Below, in pieces: positions 1 to 6,446 of a stretch of 8,326 nt of DNA (positions are counted from its first letter, which is position 1; every line of letters starts with the position of its first letter). The position numbers and the translations under genes were made by a program. Source of the DNA: Balneolaceae bacterium (GTDB lineage: Bacteria > Bacteroidota > Rhodothermia > Balneolales > Balneolaceae); NCBI GenBank assembly GCA_007123985.1, contig SLGA01000239.1:1-8326 (forward strand), written 5' to 3'. Below the pieces are notes generated by a model that was not told the DNA's origin, ran no database searches, and saw nothing but the letters and a program-made list of their open reading frames with translations.

Positions 1-837
1 GATGGAACTGACATGTATGAAAAACATCGAACTGCCGGTTACAAGGTAGCTACAACCAAAGGTGAATTGTTGAGTGGAGACGCTGCCACAGGAAAAGTAC
101 TCGGTGTTTTCTCAAACAGTCACGTTCCTTACACTCTTGACCATCTGAATACCGAAGAAGATCTGCAAAATGTACCTACCCTTGCAGAGATGACCGACCT
201 GGCAACCCAAAACCTCTCAAAAAACCCGAACGGATTTATCCTTCAGGTGGAAGGTGGCCGCGTGGATCACGCCGCTCACAGCAACGATGTGGGCGGATTG
301 ATTTTTGACCAGATTGCCTTTGATGATGCCATAGGCAAAGCCATGGAATTTGCCGCCAACCGGGACGATACCCTGGTGATTATCACAACAGATCACGGCA
401 ATGCGAATCCCGGTTTTAACAGCGCACCTGATGAGAATTTTGATTCCATTGGGAATTTCCGCCATACTGCAAACTGGATTCGCAGCGGGTTGAACAGTGA
501 CAGTTCTATTTCTGAAATTCGCGAACGTTTTGAGTATGCTACCCGCCTGGAGATGGAACGTGAACACGCTGAGATCTATCGTGCATCTGCACGGGGAGAA
601 TATCAGGCTGCCTATTCAAGAATGAACGGAACCTCAGCTGTTTTAGGCCAGATTCTTGCCAATTATACTCATGTGAACTGGGTGGGAGGCTCTCACACTG
701 CAGATTATGTGGAACTTGCCGCATTTGGACCGGGCAGTGAAGCCCTGGAAGGATTTGTTGTAAACACGCAGCTCTTTGATGTGATTGCTGAATCGGCCGG
801 AGTGAAGGAGTACATCGAAGAGGCTGCTGAGGCATAA
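1..837 (+). CDS. Alkaline phosphatase, C-terminal part (5' end outside window)
   Basis: The reading frame is open from base 1, so the ATG at 13 is probably internal; 278 residues are visible. The protein hydrolyses phosphate monoesters, normally in the periplasm or outside the cell, and belongs to the metal-dependent PhoA-type alkaline phosphatases. Numbered from base 1, the visible metal-ligand motifs are E84-G-G-R-V-D89-H-A-A-H93, T-T-D131-H132-G-N, and G-G-S-H232-T. They correspond to E322, D327, H331, D369, H370 and H412 of E. coli PhoA. The nucleophilic serine and first aspartate would lie upstream and cannot be checked. About 100 residues separate D131-H132 from H232, against about 42 in E. 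coli, so there is a large insertion, rich in charged residues and probably partly helical. A terminator follows the stop codon, so this is the last gene of its transcript. The family is secure; the exact substrate is not. Confidence 0.93.
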   Translation, partial: DGTDMYEKHRTAGYKVATTKGELLSGDAATGKVLGVFSNSHVPYTLDHLNTEEDLQNVPTLAEMTDLATQNLSKNPNGFILQVEGGRVDHAAHSNDVGGLIFDQIAFDDAIGKAMEFAANRDDTLVIITTDHGNANPGFNSAPDENFDSIGNFRHTANWIRSGLNSDSSISEIRERFEYATRLEMEREHAEIYRASARGEYQAAYSRMNGTSAVLGQILANYTHVNWVGGSHTADYVELAAFGPGSEALEGFVVNTQLFDVIAESAGVKEYIEEAAEA

Positions 838-887
838 GTTAAGTTTTTTCTTTACGTTTAAAACTTTGAGGTAATCTTTCTGAAATC

Positions 888-913
888 CCCGGGGTTCTGC
901 ACTCCGGGTTTTT
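888..913 (+). terminator. Intrinsic terminator after alkaline phosphatase
   Basis: CCCGGGG (888-894) pairs with CTCCGGG (902-908) in a 7-bp GC-rich stem with one G-U wobble and a 7-base loop. Five T residues follow at once (909-913). It starts 51 bases after the phosphatase stop codon and should separate that gene from the sulfatase. Confidence 0.8.
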
Positions 914-947
914 AGCTTTATGTGTATTAGATATTAAATCATTGAAT

Positions 948-961
948 TTGATTACTATCAA
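948..961. promoter_or_regulatory. Fnr/Dnr-like palindrome upstream of sulfatase
   Basis: TTGATTACTATCAA is a perfect TTGAT-N4-ATCAA palindrome, the half-site and spacing known for Fnr/Anr/Dnr members of the Crp/Fnr family. It lies just past the terminator and about 215 bp before the sulfatase start. A second copy at 5117-5130 differs at one base. If it activates from the usual -41.5 position, transcription would start near base 996 and leave a leader of about 174 bases. No regulator gene is in the window, so the protein that binds it is unknown. Confidence 0.5.
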
Positions 962-963
962 CT

Positions 964-982
964 CCTCTTTTTACGAAGGAGG
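964..982. repeat. Hairpin, possibly a degenerate copy of the 2844 repeat
   Basis: CCTCTTT (964-970) pairs with AAGGAGG (976-982), seven pairs with one wobble and loop TTACG. The right arm and part of the loop resemble the hairpin at 2844-2864, and GGGATGGTT (1012-1020) resembles the GGGGTGGTT found downstream of that one. The similarity is partial, so this may be a decayed copy or coincidence. Confidence 0.3.
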
Positions 983-1169
983 CTCATTTTTTGTACGCGC
1001 ATGTGAATTTAGGGATGGTTAAAACAGCTCAATGGGTAATTTTTCAGTTTATGGCCCTGCTACTGTAGCTGCAACCAACCTCGATTTACGTGGAGGGGAG
1101 ACTCTTTTACCAAAATCTTTTGCTGAGCTCACGTTCTTTTAATTTATCCTTAACGAAACCACCTGAAAG

Positions 1170-2804
1170 ATGAAAACTAAAAGGAATCCAATTCCGGGAA
1201 ACAGAAACCGATCTGTTATTCAATTTCTCATTCCTATCCTTTTTATTTTTCTTCCGATACATTCAATCGCTCAGCAGGTTGAGCCACCCGTAAAACCCAA
1301 CATTCTTTTTGCCATCAGTGATGATCAATCCTTTCCTCATGCATCAGCCTACGGTACGGAGTGGGTGCAGACACCCGCCTTCGACAGGGTAGCTGAAGAG
1401 GGATTGCTCTTCAATAGGGCTTATGTTCCCAATCCCAAGTGTGCGCCGTCACGCTCCATCATCCTTACCGGCCGGAATTCATGGCAGCTTGAAGAGGCAG
1501 CTAACCACTGGCCGCAATTTCCGGCAAAATTCAAAGTTTTCCCGGAAGTGCTTGAGGAACTCGGCTATTTTGTGGGAGCAACCGGCAAAAAATGGGCACC
1601 CGGAATTGCACTCACCGAAAATGGCGAACCGAGAAATATGCTTGGCAGGGCGTATGATGAACATCGGGCAGAGCCCCCAACATCAACCATTTCAAATAAC
1701 GATTACGCCGAAAATTTCAGGGCATTTCTGGAAGATCGACCCGACGGACAACCCTTCTCCTTCTGGTATGGGTCAACAGAACCTCACAGAGCGTATGAAT
1801 ATCGTTCGGGAATTGAGATTGGTGGCAAACAGATCAGTGATATAAAAGAAGTGCCGGACTTCTGGCCAGATGATGATGAAGTTCGGATTGATATGCTGGA
1901 TTATGCATTCGAGATCGAACATTTTGACCGCCACCTGGGCCGGATGCTCCAAATACTTGAAGAGACTGGAGAACTTCAAAACACGCTTGTTGTGGTTACA
2001 TCAGATAACGGAATGCCGTTTCCGAGGGCAAAAGGTCAGGCGTATGAAATGTCGGCCCATATGCCGCTGGCCATTATGTGGCCCGATGGTATCCATAATC
2101 CCGGACGAGTGGTGGATGATTTTGTGAGTTTCACCGATTTTGCGCCAACCTTTATTGAACTTGCCGGTTTGGGCTGGGATGATTCAGGAATGCATCCCGC
2201 TGCGGGCAGAAGCCTTACAGATATTCTTTTCAGTGATGAAAACGGACATATAAATCCGGAGCGCGATCACGTACTGCTTGGTAAAGAGCGCCATGATATG
2301 GGCCGTCCATACGATTGGGGATATCCCATCAGGGGAATTGTAAAAGGGGACTATCTGTACGTCCGCAATTTTGAAAACAGCCGCTGGCCTGCAGGCAACC
2401 CCGAAACAGGGTACCTGAATACCGATGGCAGCCCCACTAAAACCCTGATTTTGGATAATCGTACCACTCCGGGAATGCACCACTACTGGCAGTGGAGTTT
2501 TGGCAAACGGCCTGTTGACGAACTTTATAACATTGCGGAAGATCCCGGTTGCATCCACAATCTGGCGATTGATCCTGCTTATTACGAGCTGATGGATTCC
2601 CTGCGAAGTGAAATGTTCGAACGGCTCAAAGAACAGGGAGATCCACGGATGTTTGGGCGGGGCTACCTGTTTGATGCTTATCAATATGTAAATCAGCAGA
2701 ATGTAAATTTCTATCAGCGGTATATCATCGATGGTGAGTATATACCAACCGGATGGGTAAACGAAACCGACTTTGAAGACGGGCCATTGATTGAACATCA
2801 ATAA
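1170..2804 (+). CDS. Secreted formylglycine sulfatase, heparan N-sulfatase (SGSH)-like
   Basis: A 544-residue sulfatase that should cleave sulfate esters or N-sulfates from glycans outside the cytoplasm. The start is supported by a signal peptide: a basic N-region, a hydrophobic stretch at about residues 16-33, and likely cleavage after A34 (SIA|QQ). Metal ligands D51-D52 follow N-I-L-F-A. The motif C91-A-P-S94-R95 is the site converted to formylglycine by a maturase not in the window. E-P-H206-R and T-S-D279-N280-G-M-P-F-P complete the core. The D-N-G-x-P-F-P motif, E-P-H-R, and a late E-L-Y-x-x-x-x-D-P segment all match human SGSH from memory, which is why I favour that branch (S1_8-like). 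Length is close to SGSH (about 500) plus the leader. Oddity: the segment aligned to G-K-K-H-V-G of SGSH reads G-K140-K-W142-A-P-G, replacing a usual active-site histidine by tryptophan. Substrate unproven. Confidence 0.9.
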   Translation: MKTKRNPIPGNRNRSVIQFLIPILFIFLPIHSIAQQVEPPVKPNILFAISDDQSFPHASAYGTEWVQTPAFDRVAEEGLLFNRAYVPNPKCAPSRSIILTGRNSWQLEEAANHWPQFPAKFKVFPEVLEELGYFVGATGKKWAPGIALTENGEPRNMLGRAYDEHRAEPPTSTISNNDYAENFRAFLEDRPDGQPFSFWYGSTEPHRAYEYRSGIEIGGKQISDIKEVPDFWPDDDEVRIDMLDYAFEIEHFDRHLGRMLQILEETGELQNTLVVVTSDNGMPFPRAKGQAYEMSAHMPLAIMWPDGIHNPGRVVDDFVSFTDFAPTFIELAGLGWDDSGMHPAAGRSLTDILFSDENGHINPERDHVLLGKERHDMGRPYDWGYPIRGIVKGDYLYVRNFENSRWPAGNPETGYLNTDGSPTKTLILDNRTTPGMHHYWQWSFGKRPVDELYNIAEDPGCIHNLAIDPAYYELMDSLRSEMFERLKEQGDPRMFGRGYLFDAYQYVNQQNVNFYQRYIIDGEYIPTGWVNETDFEDGPLIEHQ

Positions 2805-2843
2805 AAAACCTTAATTTTAGATAAGAATATTGCTAAGGCATTT

Positions 2844-2880
2844 CCCCTCCTTCGCAAGGAGGGGAGCAGGGGTGGTTCCC
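2844..2880. repeat. Palindromic hairpin repeat (REP-like)
   Basis: CCCCTCCTT (2844-2852) and AAGGAGGGG (2856-2864) form a perfect 9-bp stem with the 3-base loop CGC, followed by AGCAGGGGTGGTT. From memory, hairpins of this type (CCCCTCC...GGAGGGG then a GGGGTGG-like tail) are scattered between genes in many Bacteroidota genomes. It lies 39 bases after the sulfatase stop. It has no T-tract, so it is not a classical terminator, but it could stabilise the 3' end of the mRNA. Confidence 0.65.
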
Positions 2881-2897
2881 TTCACCTTTAGACTTCC

Positions 2898-2915
2898 GAG
2901 TTGAAATGTCAACTC
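2898..2915. promoter_or_regulatory. Perfect 7-bp inverted repeat before the phosphoesterase
   Basis: GAGTTGA (2898-2904) and TCAACTC (2909-2915) flank the 4-base spacer AATG. It could be an operator or a small RNA hairpin. It lies about 150 bp before the metallophosphoesterase start. Its TTGA and TCAA halves are two bases closer than in an Fnr box, so it is not the same site. Confidence 0.3.
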
Positions 2916-2942
2916 ATTGCCAATTTTCAATCACCAATCACT
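2915..2942. repeat. Degenerate heptamer tandem repeat (4 units)
   Basis: In a 7-base register the units are CATTGCC, AATTTTC, AATCACC and AATCACT; the last two share their first six bases. Seven-base AAT(C/T)(A/G)CC-like arrays of this kind are, from memory, common in intergenic DNA of Bacteroidota and some cyanobacteria. The array is short and could be chance. Confidence 0.35.
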
Positions 2943-3065
2943 CTTTTTGGGAACACTTTCGCTTCGCGTAAAAAATGTGACAGCTGTTTCTTTCTTGAAT
3001 TCTCCGGTTCAATTGAAATTAGTTAAGTATGGTTCTTTTATATCCAAATCTATAGCTCAGCAAAT

Positions 3066-4919
3066 ATGAAAACTGCTCGCAAAAACTCTATCATTCGATC
3101 TGCCTGCCTCTTCAGCTTTTTGATGATCATGATTTCCTGTAGTACGGAACTTCCACCTCTCGGAGAAAACGAGGCGATCCGCACCTACGTGGAATTTGCC
3201 GACGGTACCAACCGGGGAATGTACGATCCGGACGTTGAAAAAAGTGGCCTCCCCGATGAAGATTTCGACGCAACTACGGCGATGGTGATCAACTGGCATC
3301 GTTTGCCAGAGGAAGACGCATTCCTCAATGCCCGGCTGCATTATCGAAAGGTTTATCCTCAGCAGTCATCATGGATGGCGGCAGATGGTGAGTCGTATGA
3401 TTTCTGGCACAGAGATGAGCTCGTAAACCGGGTGATCATCACGGGCCTGCAGCCAAACTCTGTGTATGAGTACAAAGTGAAGGAAGGTGGCTTGAGTTTT
3501 CATTTCAGAACCATGCCGGCTGATCTGGATCAGAGGCCGGTTACCATTGTTTTTACGTCCGATCATCAAAACCCGGGCTGGGGAGAGAACGCACATAATA
3601 ACGCCAGAATGGCCGCCCTGCAACAACCGGATATGTTTGTGGTTGCGGGTGATTTTGTGAATGATGAAGGTGTGGTGAGCGAACAGAGCGCGGGCAGATG
3701 GGAGGATTATCTGAATACACTGTACGGAGTAAATGATGGATATTTTCTCTACGATCTGTCCATTAACGAGCAGCAGTTTTCAAAAACTGTGATTCCACAT
3801 GTAAGTGTGGTTGGTAATCACGAAACCGGGGAGGAGCATCACATCCGCTGGCCTGCGGATCTTTATACGTCGCAGCCATCCTATCCGCAATTTGTGGCGG
3901 CGAACTGGCTGGAGCTGCTCTTTCACTGGCCGTTTAAAAGTGAAGGATTTTATAGTGAATACCGGCCTGATCATCCCAATATGAACCCGGAGCAGGTGAT
4001 GGAAGGGTTTGGGCACGGGGGATTCGGCAAGCTGAGTTTCGGGGATTATCTGCTGCTCATTGGAATGGACAACAGCCAGAATTGGGAAGGTGAACCGGAC
4101 AGAGGATTACGCGATTGGGAGGGAAACCTGATTACAGATCGATGGCCATGGTTCGAAACACATCACTCAACCGTGCGACAGGATCTTTGGCTCAAAAATC
4201 TTCTTGAGCCTGAAGGCCGGCCAGCAGCTGGAGAGCGATATACCCATATTATTCCGGTTTGGCACAGAGGATTGTTCGGCACAGCCCGGCAGAATATGAC
4301 ATTTAAAAACAGGAGCCTTCTTGCTGACTGGCTCCCGGTACTTTACCGTAACGGTGTGAAACTAATAAAAGAGGGGCACGATCACATCTATACACGAACG
4401 GTTCCCCTGGGTATAACAGATGAATTGCCCGAAAACAGCTACCTTGAAAAAGTGTTTTATGAGCCGCGGTCTCCCGGCTGGTCTGCCGTTTTTGATGAAA
4501 CCTATCTGGATCAATTTTTTTCCATCAATACCATAGTCAATTCCACCACAGATGAAATTATTGGGTGGGAGTATGAGGGCAACTTTATCACCCCGAAAGA
4601 AGACGGGATGATAGCCATTGGCCATGGTGGCTGGGCCGGTGGCCGGCGCGCACCGGGACAATGGGGTGGCGGAAATGCCGGATTTTGGTATGTGGAACCT
4701 GAAAAAGGGGGAGAGTCATTCGGCGGGGAGGAGTCGTTTCACATACATATTGTACAACTAACAAGTAACGATATCACTGTACACGCCTATCATCCGGAAC
4801 AGCTGGTCGCTTTCGAAACTGATGCAACACCGGTTTCAATCTCCACCTTTCGCAGTGAACTTTCCGCCGATTACTGGCAAGTCATCGATCCGCAAACCGG
4901 GGAGTGGGTGAGGTATTAG
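3066..4919 (+). CDS. Lipoprotein metallophosphoesterase, purple-acid-phosphatase-like
   Basis: A 617-residue calcineurin-like phosphoesterase, expected to hydrolyse a phosphate mono- or diester at the cell surface or in the periplasm. The N-terminus is a lipoprotein signal: basic start, hydrophobic L15-I23, and M-I-S-C25 followed by S-T, so C25 is the likely lipidated residue. Residues about 68-151 resemble the fibronectin-like N-terminal domain of purple acid phosphatases (I-T-G-L-x-P-x-S-x-Y-E-Y, ending F-H-F-R-T-M-P). The catalytic domain follows, with metal-site motifs T-S-D166-H-Q, G-D196-F-V-N-D, G-N251-H252-E, V-W-H400-R-G and G-H438-D-H440. The spacing fits the family, although the first motif reads D-H-Q rather than the common D-x-H. 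A glycine-rich stretch occurs near residues 518-540. It stands 261 bp from the sulfatase, so it probably has its own promoter. Substrate unknown; phosphodiesterase or nucleotidase activity is possible. Confidence 0.88.
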   Translation: MKTARKNSIIRSACLFSFLMIMISCSTELPPLGENEAIRTYVEFADGTNRGMYDPDVEKSGLPDEDFDATTAMVINWHRLPEEDAFLNARLHYRKVYPQQSSWMAADGESYDFWHRDELVNRVIITGLQPNSVYEYKVKEGGLSFHFRTMPADLDQRPVTIVFTSDHQNPGWGENAHNNARMAALQQPDMFVVAGDFVNDEGVVSEQSAGRWEDYLNTLYGVNDGYFLYDLSINEQQFSKTVIPHVSVVGNHETGEEHHIRWPADLYTSQPSYPQFVAANWLELLFHWPFKSEGFYSEYRPDHPNMNPEQVMEGFGHGGFGKLSFGDYLLLIGMDNSQNWEGEPDRGLRDWEGNLITDRWPWFETHHSTVRQDLWLKNLLEPEGRPAAGERYTHIIPVWHRGLFGTARQNMTFKNRSLLADWLPVLYRNGVKLIKEGHDHIYTRTVPLGITDELPENSYLEKVFYEPRSPGWSAVFDETYLDQFFSINTIVNSTTDEIIGWEYEGNFITPKEDGMIAIGHGGWAGGRRAPGQWGGGNAGFWYVEPEKGGESFGGEESFHIHIVQLTSNDITVHAYHPEQLVAFETDATPVSISTFRSELSADYWQVIDPQTGEWVRY

Positions 4920-5116
4920 GTAACCAAATCAGAACAATAAGAGATAAATAGACTGTTAAATTTCAATAGTTTATCTAAATTCACCAGAAGAATGTATAAA
5001 CAATTGTTAATGTAATATTTGTCATACTGATAGATAAAAATGAAAGCACTACATATGCACAATTAATTATCAATGTTTAACTGATTTCAACAGTATTTCT
5101 ACACCTATCTTCAACT

Positions 5117-5130
5117 TTGATTACAATCAA
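5117..5130. promoter_or_regulatory. Fnr/Dnr-like palindrome upstream of the sigma factor
   Basis: TTGATTACAATCAA is a perfect TTGAT-N4-ATCAA palindrome, and the outer T and A extend it to TTTGATT-AC-AATCAAA (5116-5131). It matches 13 of 14 bases of the site at 948-961. The next gene downstream is the ECF sigma factor, 471 bp away. Activation from -41.5 would put a start near 5165 and give a leader of about 437 bases that includes both nested inverted repeats. The regulator is not in the window. Confidence 0.5.
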
Positions 5131-5188
5131 AAAAGAAATAAGCACGTCAATCCTTGAAGATGATAATCCACAAAGCAAAGCAATCTAA

Positions 5189-5229
5189 AGTTATAATGAG
5201 CTAATAATTAGTAAATTAGTTCTATAACT
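5189..5229. other. Nested inverted repeat I (possible RNA structure)
   Basis: An outer stem AGTTATA (5189-5195) / TATAACT (5223-5229) encloses an inner stem CTAAT (5201-5205) / ATTAG (5215-5219). A competing ATTAG at 5207-5211 could also pair with CTAAT. All pairs are AT-rich, so the fold would be weak, and 7-bp matches in AT-rich DNA can be chance. Confidence 0.25.
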
Positions 5230-5244
5230 GAACAGATTATTATT

Positions 5245-5320
5245 TATGACCCAAATCGAGCATGTTGTGTGAAATGGCAACATTTAAATGGTTGTTATTA
5301 CCAGGTCATACATTATGTTG
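5245..5320. other. Nested inverted repeat II with alternative pairing
   Basis: An outer stem TATGACC (5245-5251) / GGTCATA (5304-5310) encloses ATGTTG (5262-5267) / CAACAT (5278-5283). A second ATGTTG (5315-5320) could take the same CAACAT, and that pairing excludes the first; five T residues follow at 5327-5331. CATTTAAATG (5281-5290) is also a perfect palindrome. The arrangement could be a switch-like leader or a small RNA. It matches no riboswitch class that I recognise. Confidence 0.25.
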
Positions 5321-5601
5321 AGTTGGTTTTTATCATTCATTGACCCCTTTATTTTTATCCTGCCTGTAAATTTTTGGTACGGTTAAGTACTTTTACTTTT
5401 TGCCGGTGTAAGCAATTGAACCTTCTATATCTGATGGCCAACTATCGGGCATGCTAACATTTTGAAATTAGCTAAAAGCTGATAAATAAATGCTGTAAAG
5501 TAATTTGCAGATTACAAATTTGTGTTTGCTATTATCAAAAAAAGCCTATTAATTAGAGTAGCTACCTACCATATACCTTAACCTTTCTACCAAATCGCCG
5601 A

Positions 5602-6198
5602 ATGCAAGACTTTACCGATACTATCTTGGCTGAAAAAATTAAGTATGGATGTGAGAAATCATTTAAGAAGTTTTATGACCGTTATCATGTTCAGCTTTAC
5701 TACATAGCCAAACAATATGTAAAGGTTCCAGCTCTTGCTGAAGATGCTGTTCAGGATGTATTTGTTAAGTTTTGGATGTATCGGCACAAAATCGATTCAA
5801 CCAAGTCTGTTAAGAGTTTTATCTTCGTCATGCTCAAAAATCATTTACTGAATCAGCTCAGAAAGAACAGGGAAGAGATTATATCCTTTGAATCGGTAAA
5901 TGAAAATTCATTGCCCAGAAGAAACGTTACAGAAGATCAGGTAATTTACAACGAATATGAAGAAGCCGTAAGCCGCGGACTTGATGAATTGTCAGAAAGA
6001 AAGAGAGAAGTTTTTGAGTTGAAAACGTATAAAGGTCACAGCAATTCGGAAATAGCAGAACTCTTAGATATTAATATCCGAACAGTGAAAACCCACTATT
6101 ATACCAGTACCCGATTTTTGAAAACCTACCTGAAAAATCACACTGGAATTATTACAGTTATCGCAAGTTTTCTTGTCTCCTTGTTTGTGATAGTCTAA
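5602..6198 (+). CDS. FecI-like ECF sigma factor with hydrophobic C-terminal tail
   Basis: A 198-residue extracytoplasmic-function sigma factor that should direct RNA polymerase to the promoters of its regulon once released by its anti-sigma partner. Region 2 spans about residues 18-88, with A-E-D-A-V-Q-D-V-F-V-K-F-W (46-58), typical of the -10-binding and core-binding helix. Region 4 spans about 121-176, including the helix-turn-helix R-E-V-F-E-L ... S-N-S-E-I-A-E-L-L-D-I-N-I-R-T-V-K-T-H. Size and motifs fit the Bacteroides-expansion FecI-like group (TIGR02985 type). Residues 182-198 form a fully hydrophobic tail (I-I-T-V-I-A-S-F-L-V-S-L-F-V-I-V), which may tether it to the membrane. The ATG at 5602 has no Shine-Dalgarno sequence, as is usual in Bacteroidota. 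A FecR-like gene lies 248 bp downstream, and the receptor gene follows, so the likely partners are clear. Confidence 0.93.
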   Translation: MQDFTDTILAEKIKYGCEKSFKKFYDRYHVQLYYIAKQYVKVPALAEDAVQDVFVKFWMYRHKIDSTKSVKSFIFVMLKNHLLNQLRKNREEIISFESVNENSLPRRNVTEDQVIYNEYEEAVSRGLDELSERKREVFELKTYKGHSNSEIAELLDINIRTVKTHYYTSTRFLKTYLKNHTGIITVIASFLVSLFVIV

Positions 6199-6446
6199 AC
6201 AATTTCAAAGTCTCAAGTGTCCACATAAAATTCTGAGTGGATCACCTACTTTTTTCGAAATTCAAGGTCTTATCCAGAACTAATTTCGTTAAAAGTTTCT
6301 CTCTCTATATCGGCTTCTTTCTAATAGCCTCAGTGTTCTTACTTCCGAGCCGTTTAAAAATATTTTCTACTCCATCTAATACTTTCACAATTCATCTGTG
6401 TACTTAAAGTATAGTCATGACATAACTGATTAGAATAATTACTTGT
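6199..6446. promoter_or_regulatory. 248-bp spacer between sigma and anti-sigma genes
   Basis: No gene and no clear terminator are visible. Short palindromes TACTT-A-AAGTA (6401-6411) and GTCATGAC (6414-6421) lie 26-46 bp before the anti-sigma start and could mark a separate promoter or operator. FecI and FecR genes are often closer, so the two may be transcribed separately here. Confidence 0.3.

Larger units (their letters stand above)
838..1169. other. 332-bp intergenic region
   Basis: No credible gene is present. In order, it holds a weak AT-rich inverted repeat (AAGTTTT 841-847 / AAAACTT 860-866), the intrinsic terminator, the Fnr-like palindrome, a hairpin resembling a degenerate repeat, and about 150 bp of leader before the sulfatase. 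I could not place a convincing -33/-7 Bacteroidota promoter. Confidence 0.6.
4920..5601. other. 682-bp AT-rich intergenic region
   Basis: No reading frame here looks like a gene on either strand. It holds a 10-bp palindrome AACAATTGTT (4999-5008), an Fnr-like box (5117-5130), two nested inverted repeats (5189-5229 and 5245-5310), a second ATGTTG at 5315-5320, and the immediate leader of the sigma factor gene. I found no clear terminator for the phosphoesterase gene. Base composition falls sharply at the left edge. The length is unusual for a compact bacterial genome and suggests a long leader, a small RNA, or the remains of lost DNA. Confidence 0.6.

Noticed and set aside
217..567. Open frames on the - strand opposite the phosphatase, sulfatase and phosphoesterase genes
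   Set aside because: They lie fully inside well-supported + strand genes and their translations show no recognisable domain.
1008..1044. TTTA (1008-1011) with TAATTTTT (1037-1044) as the sulfatase promoter
   Set aside because: The 25-base gap is too long for a -33/-7 pair, and both elements are imperfect.
1059..1069. GCTAC-T-GTAGC as an operator
   Set aside because: Five-base arms are expected by chance, and nothing else points to a site there.
1423..1845. A 140-codon + strand frame inside the sulfatase gene
   Set aside because: It is a frame shadow of the sulfatase; its translation has no family features.
2786..2802. ATTGAT-N5-ATCAAT at the end of the sulfatase gene as an Fnr box or terminator
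   Set aside because: The spacer is five bases, not four; it overlaps the last codons of the gene, and no T-tract follows.
5525..5539. TTTGCTATTATCAAA as a third Fnr-like site
   Set aside because: The left half-site is wrong and the two halves are one base closer than in the two clear sites.
5525..5554. TTTG (5525-5528) followed after 18 bases by TATTAATT (5547-5554) as a Bacteroidota -33/-7 promoter for the sigma factor
   Set aside because: The -7 element matches TAnnTTTG at only a few positions, and similar partial matches are common in this AT-rich DNA.
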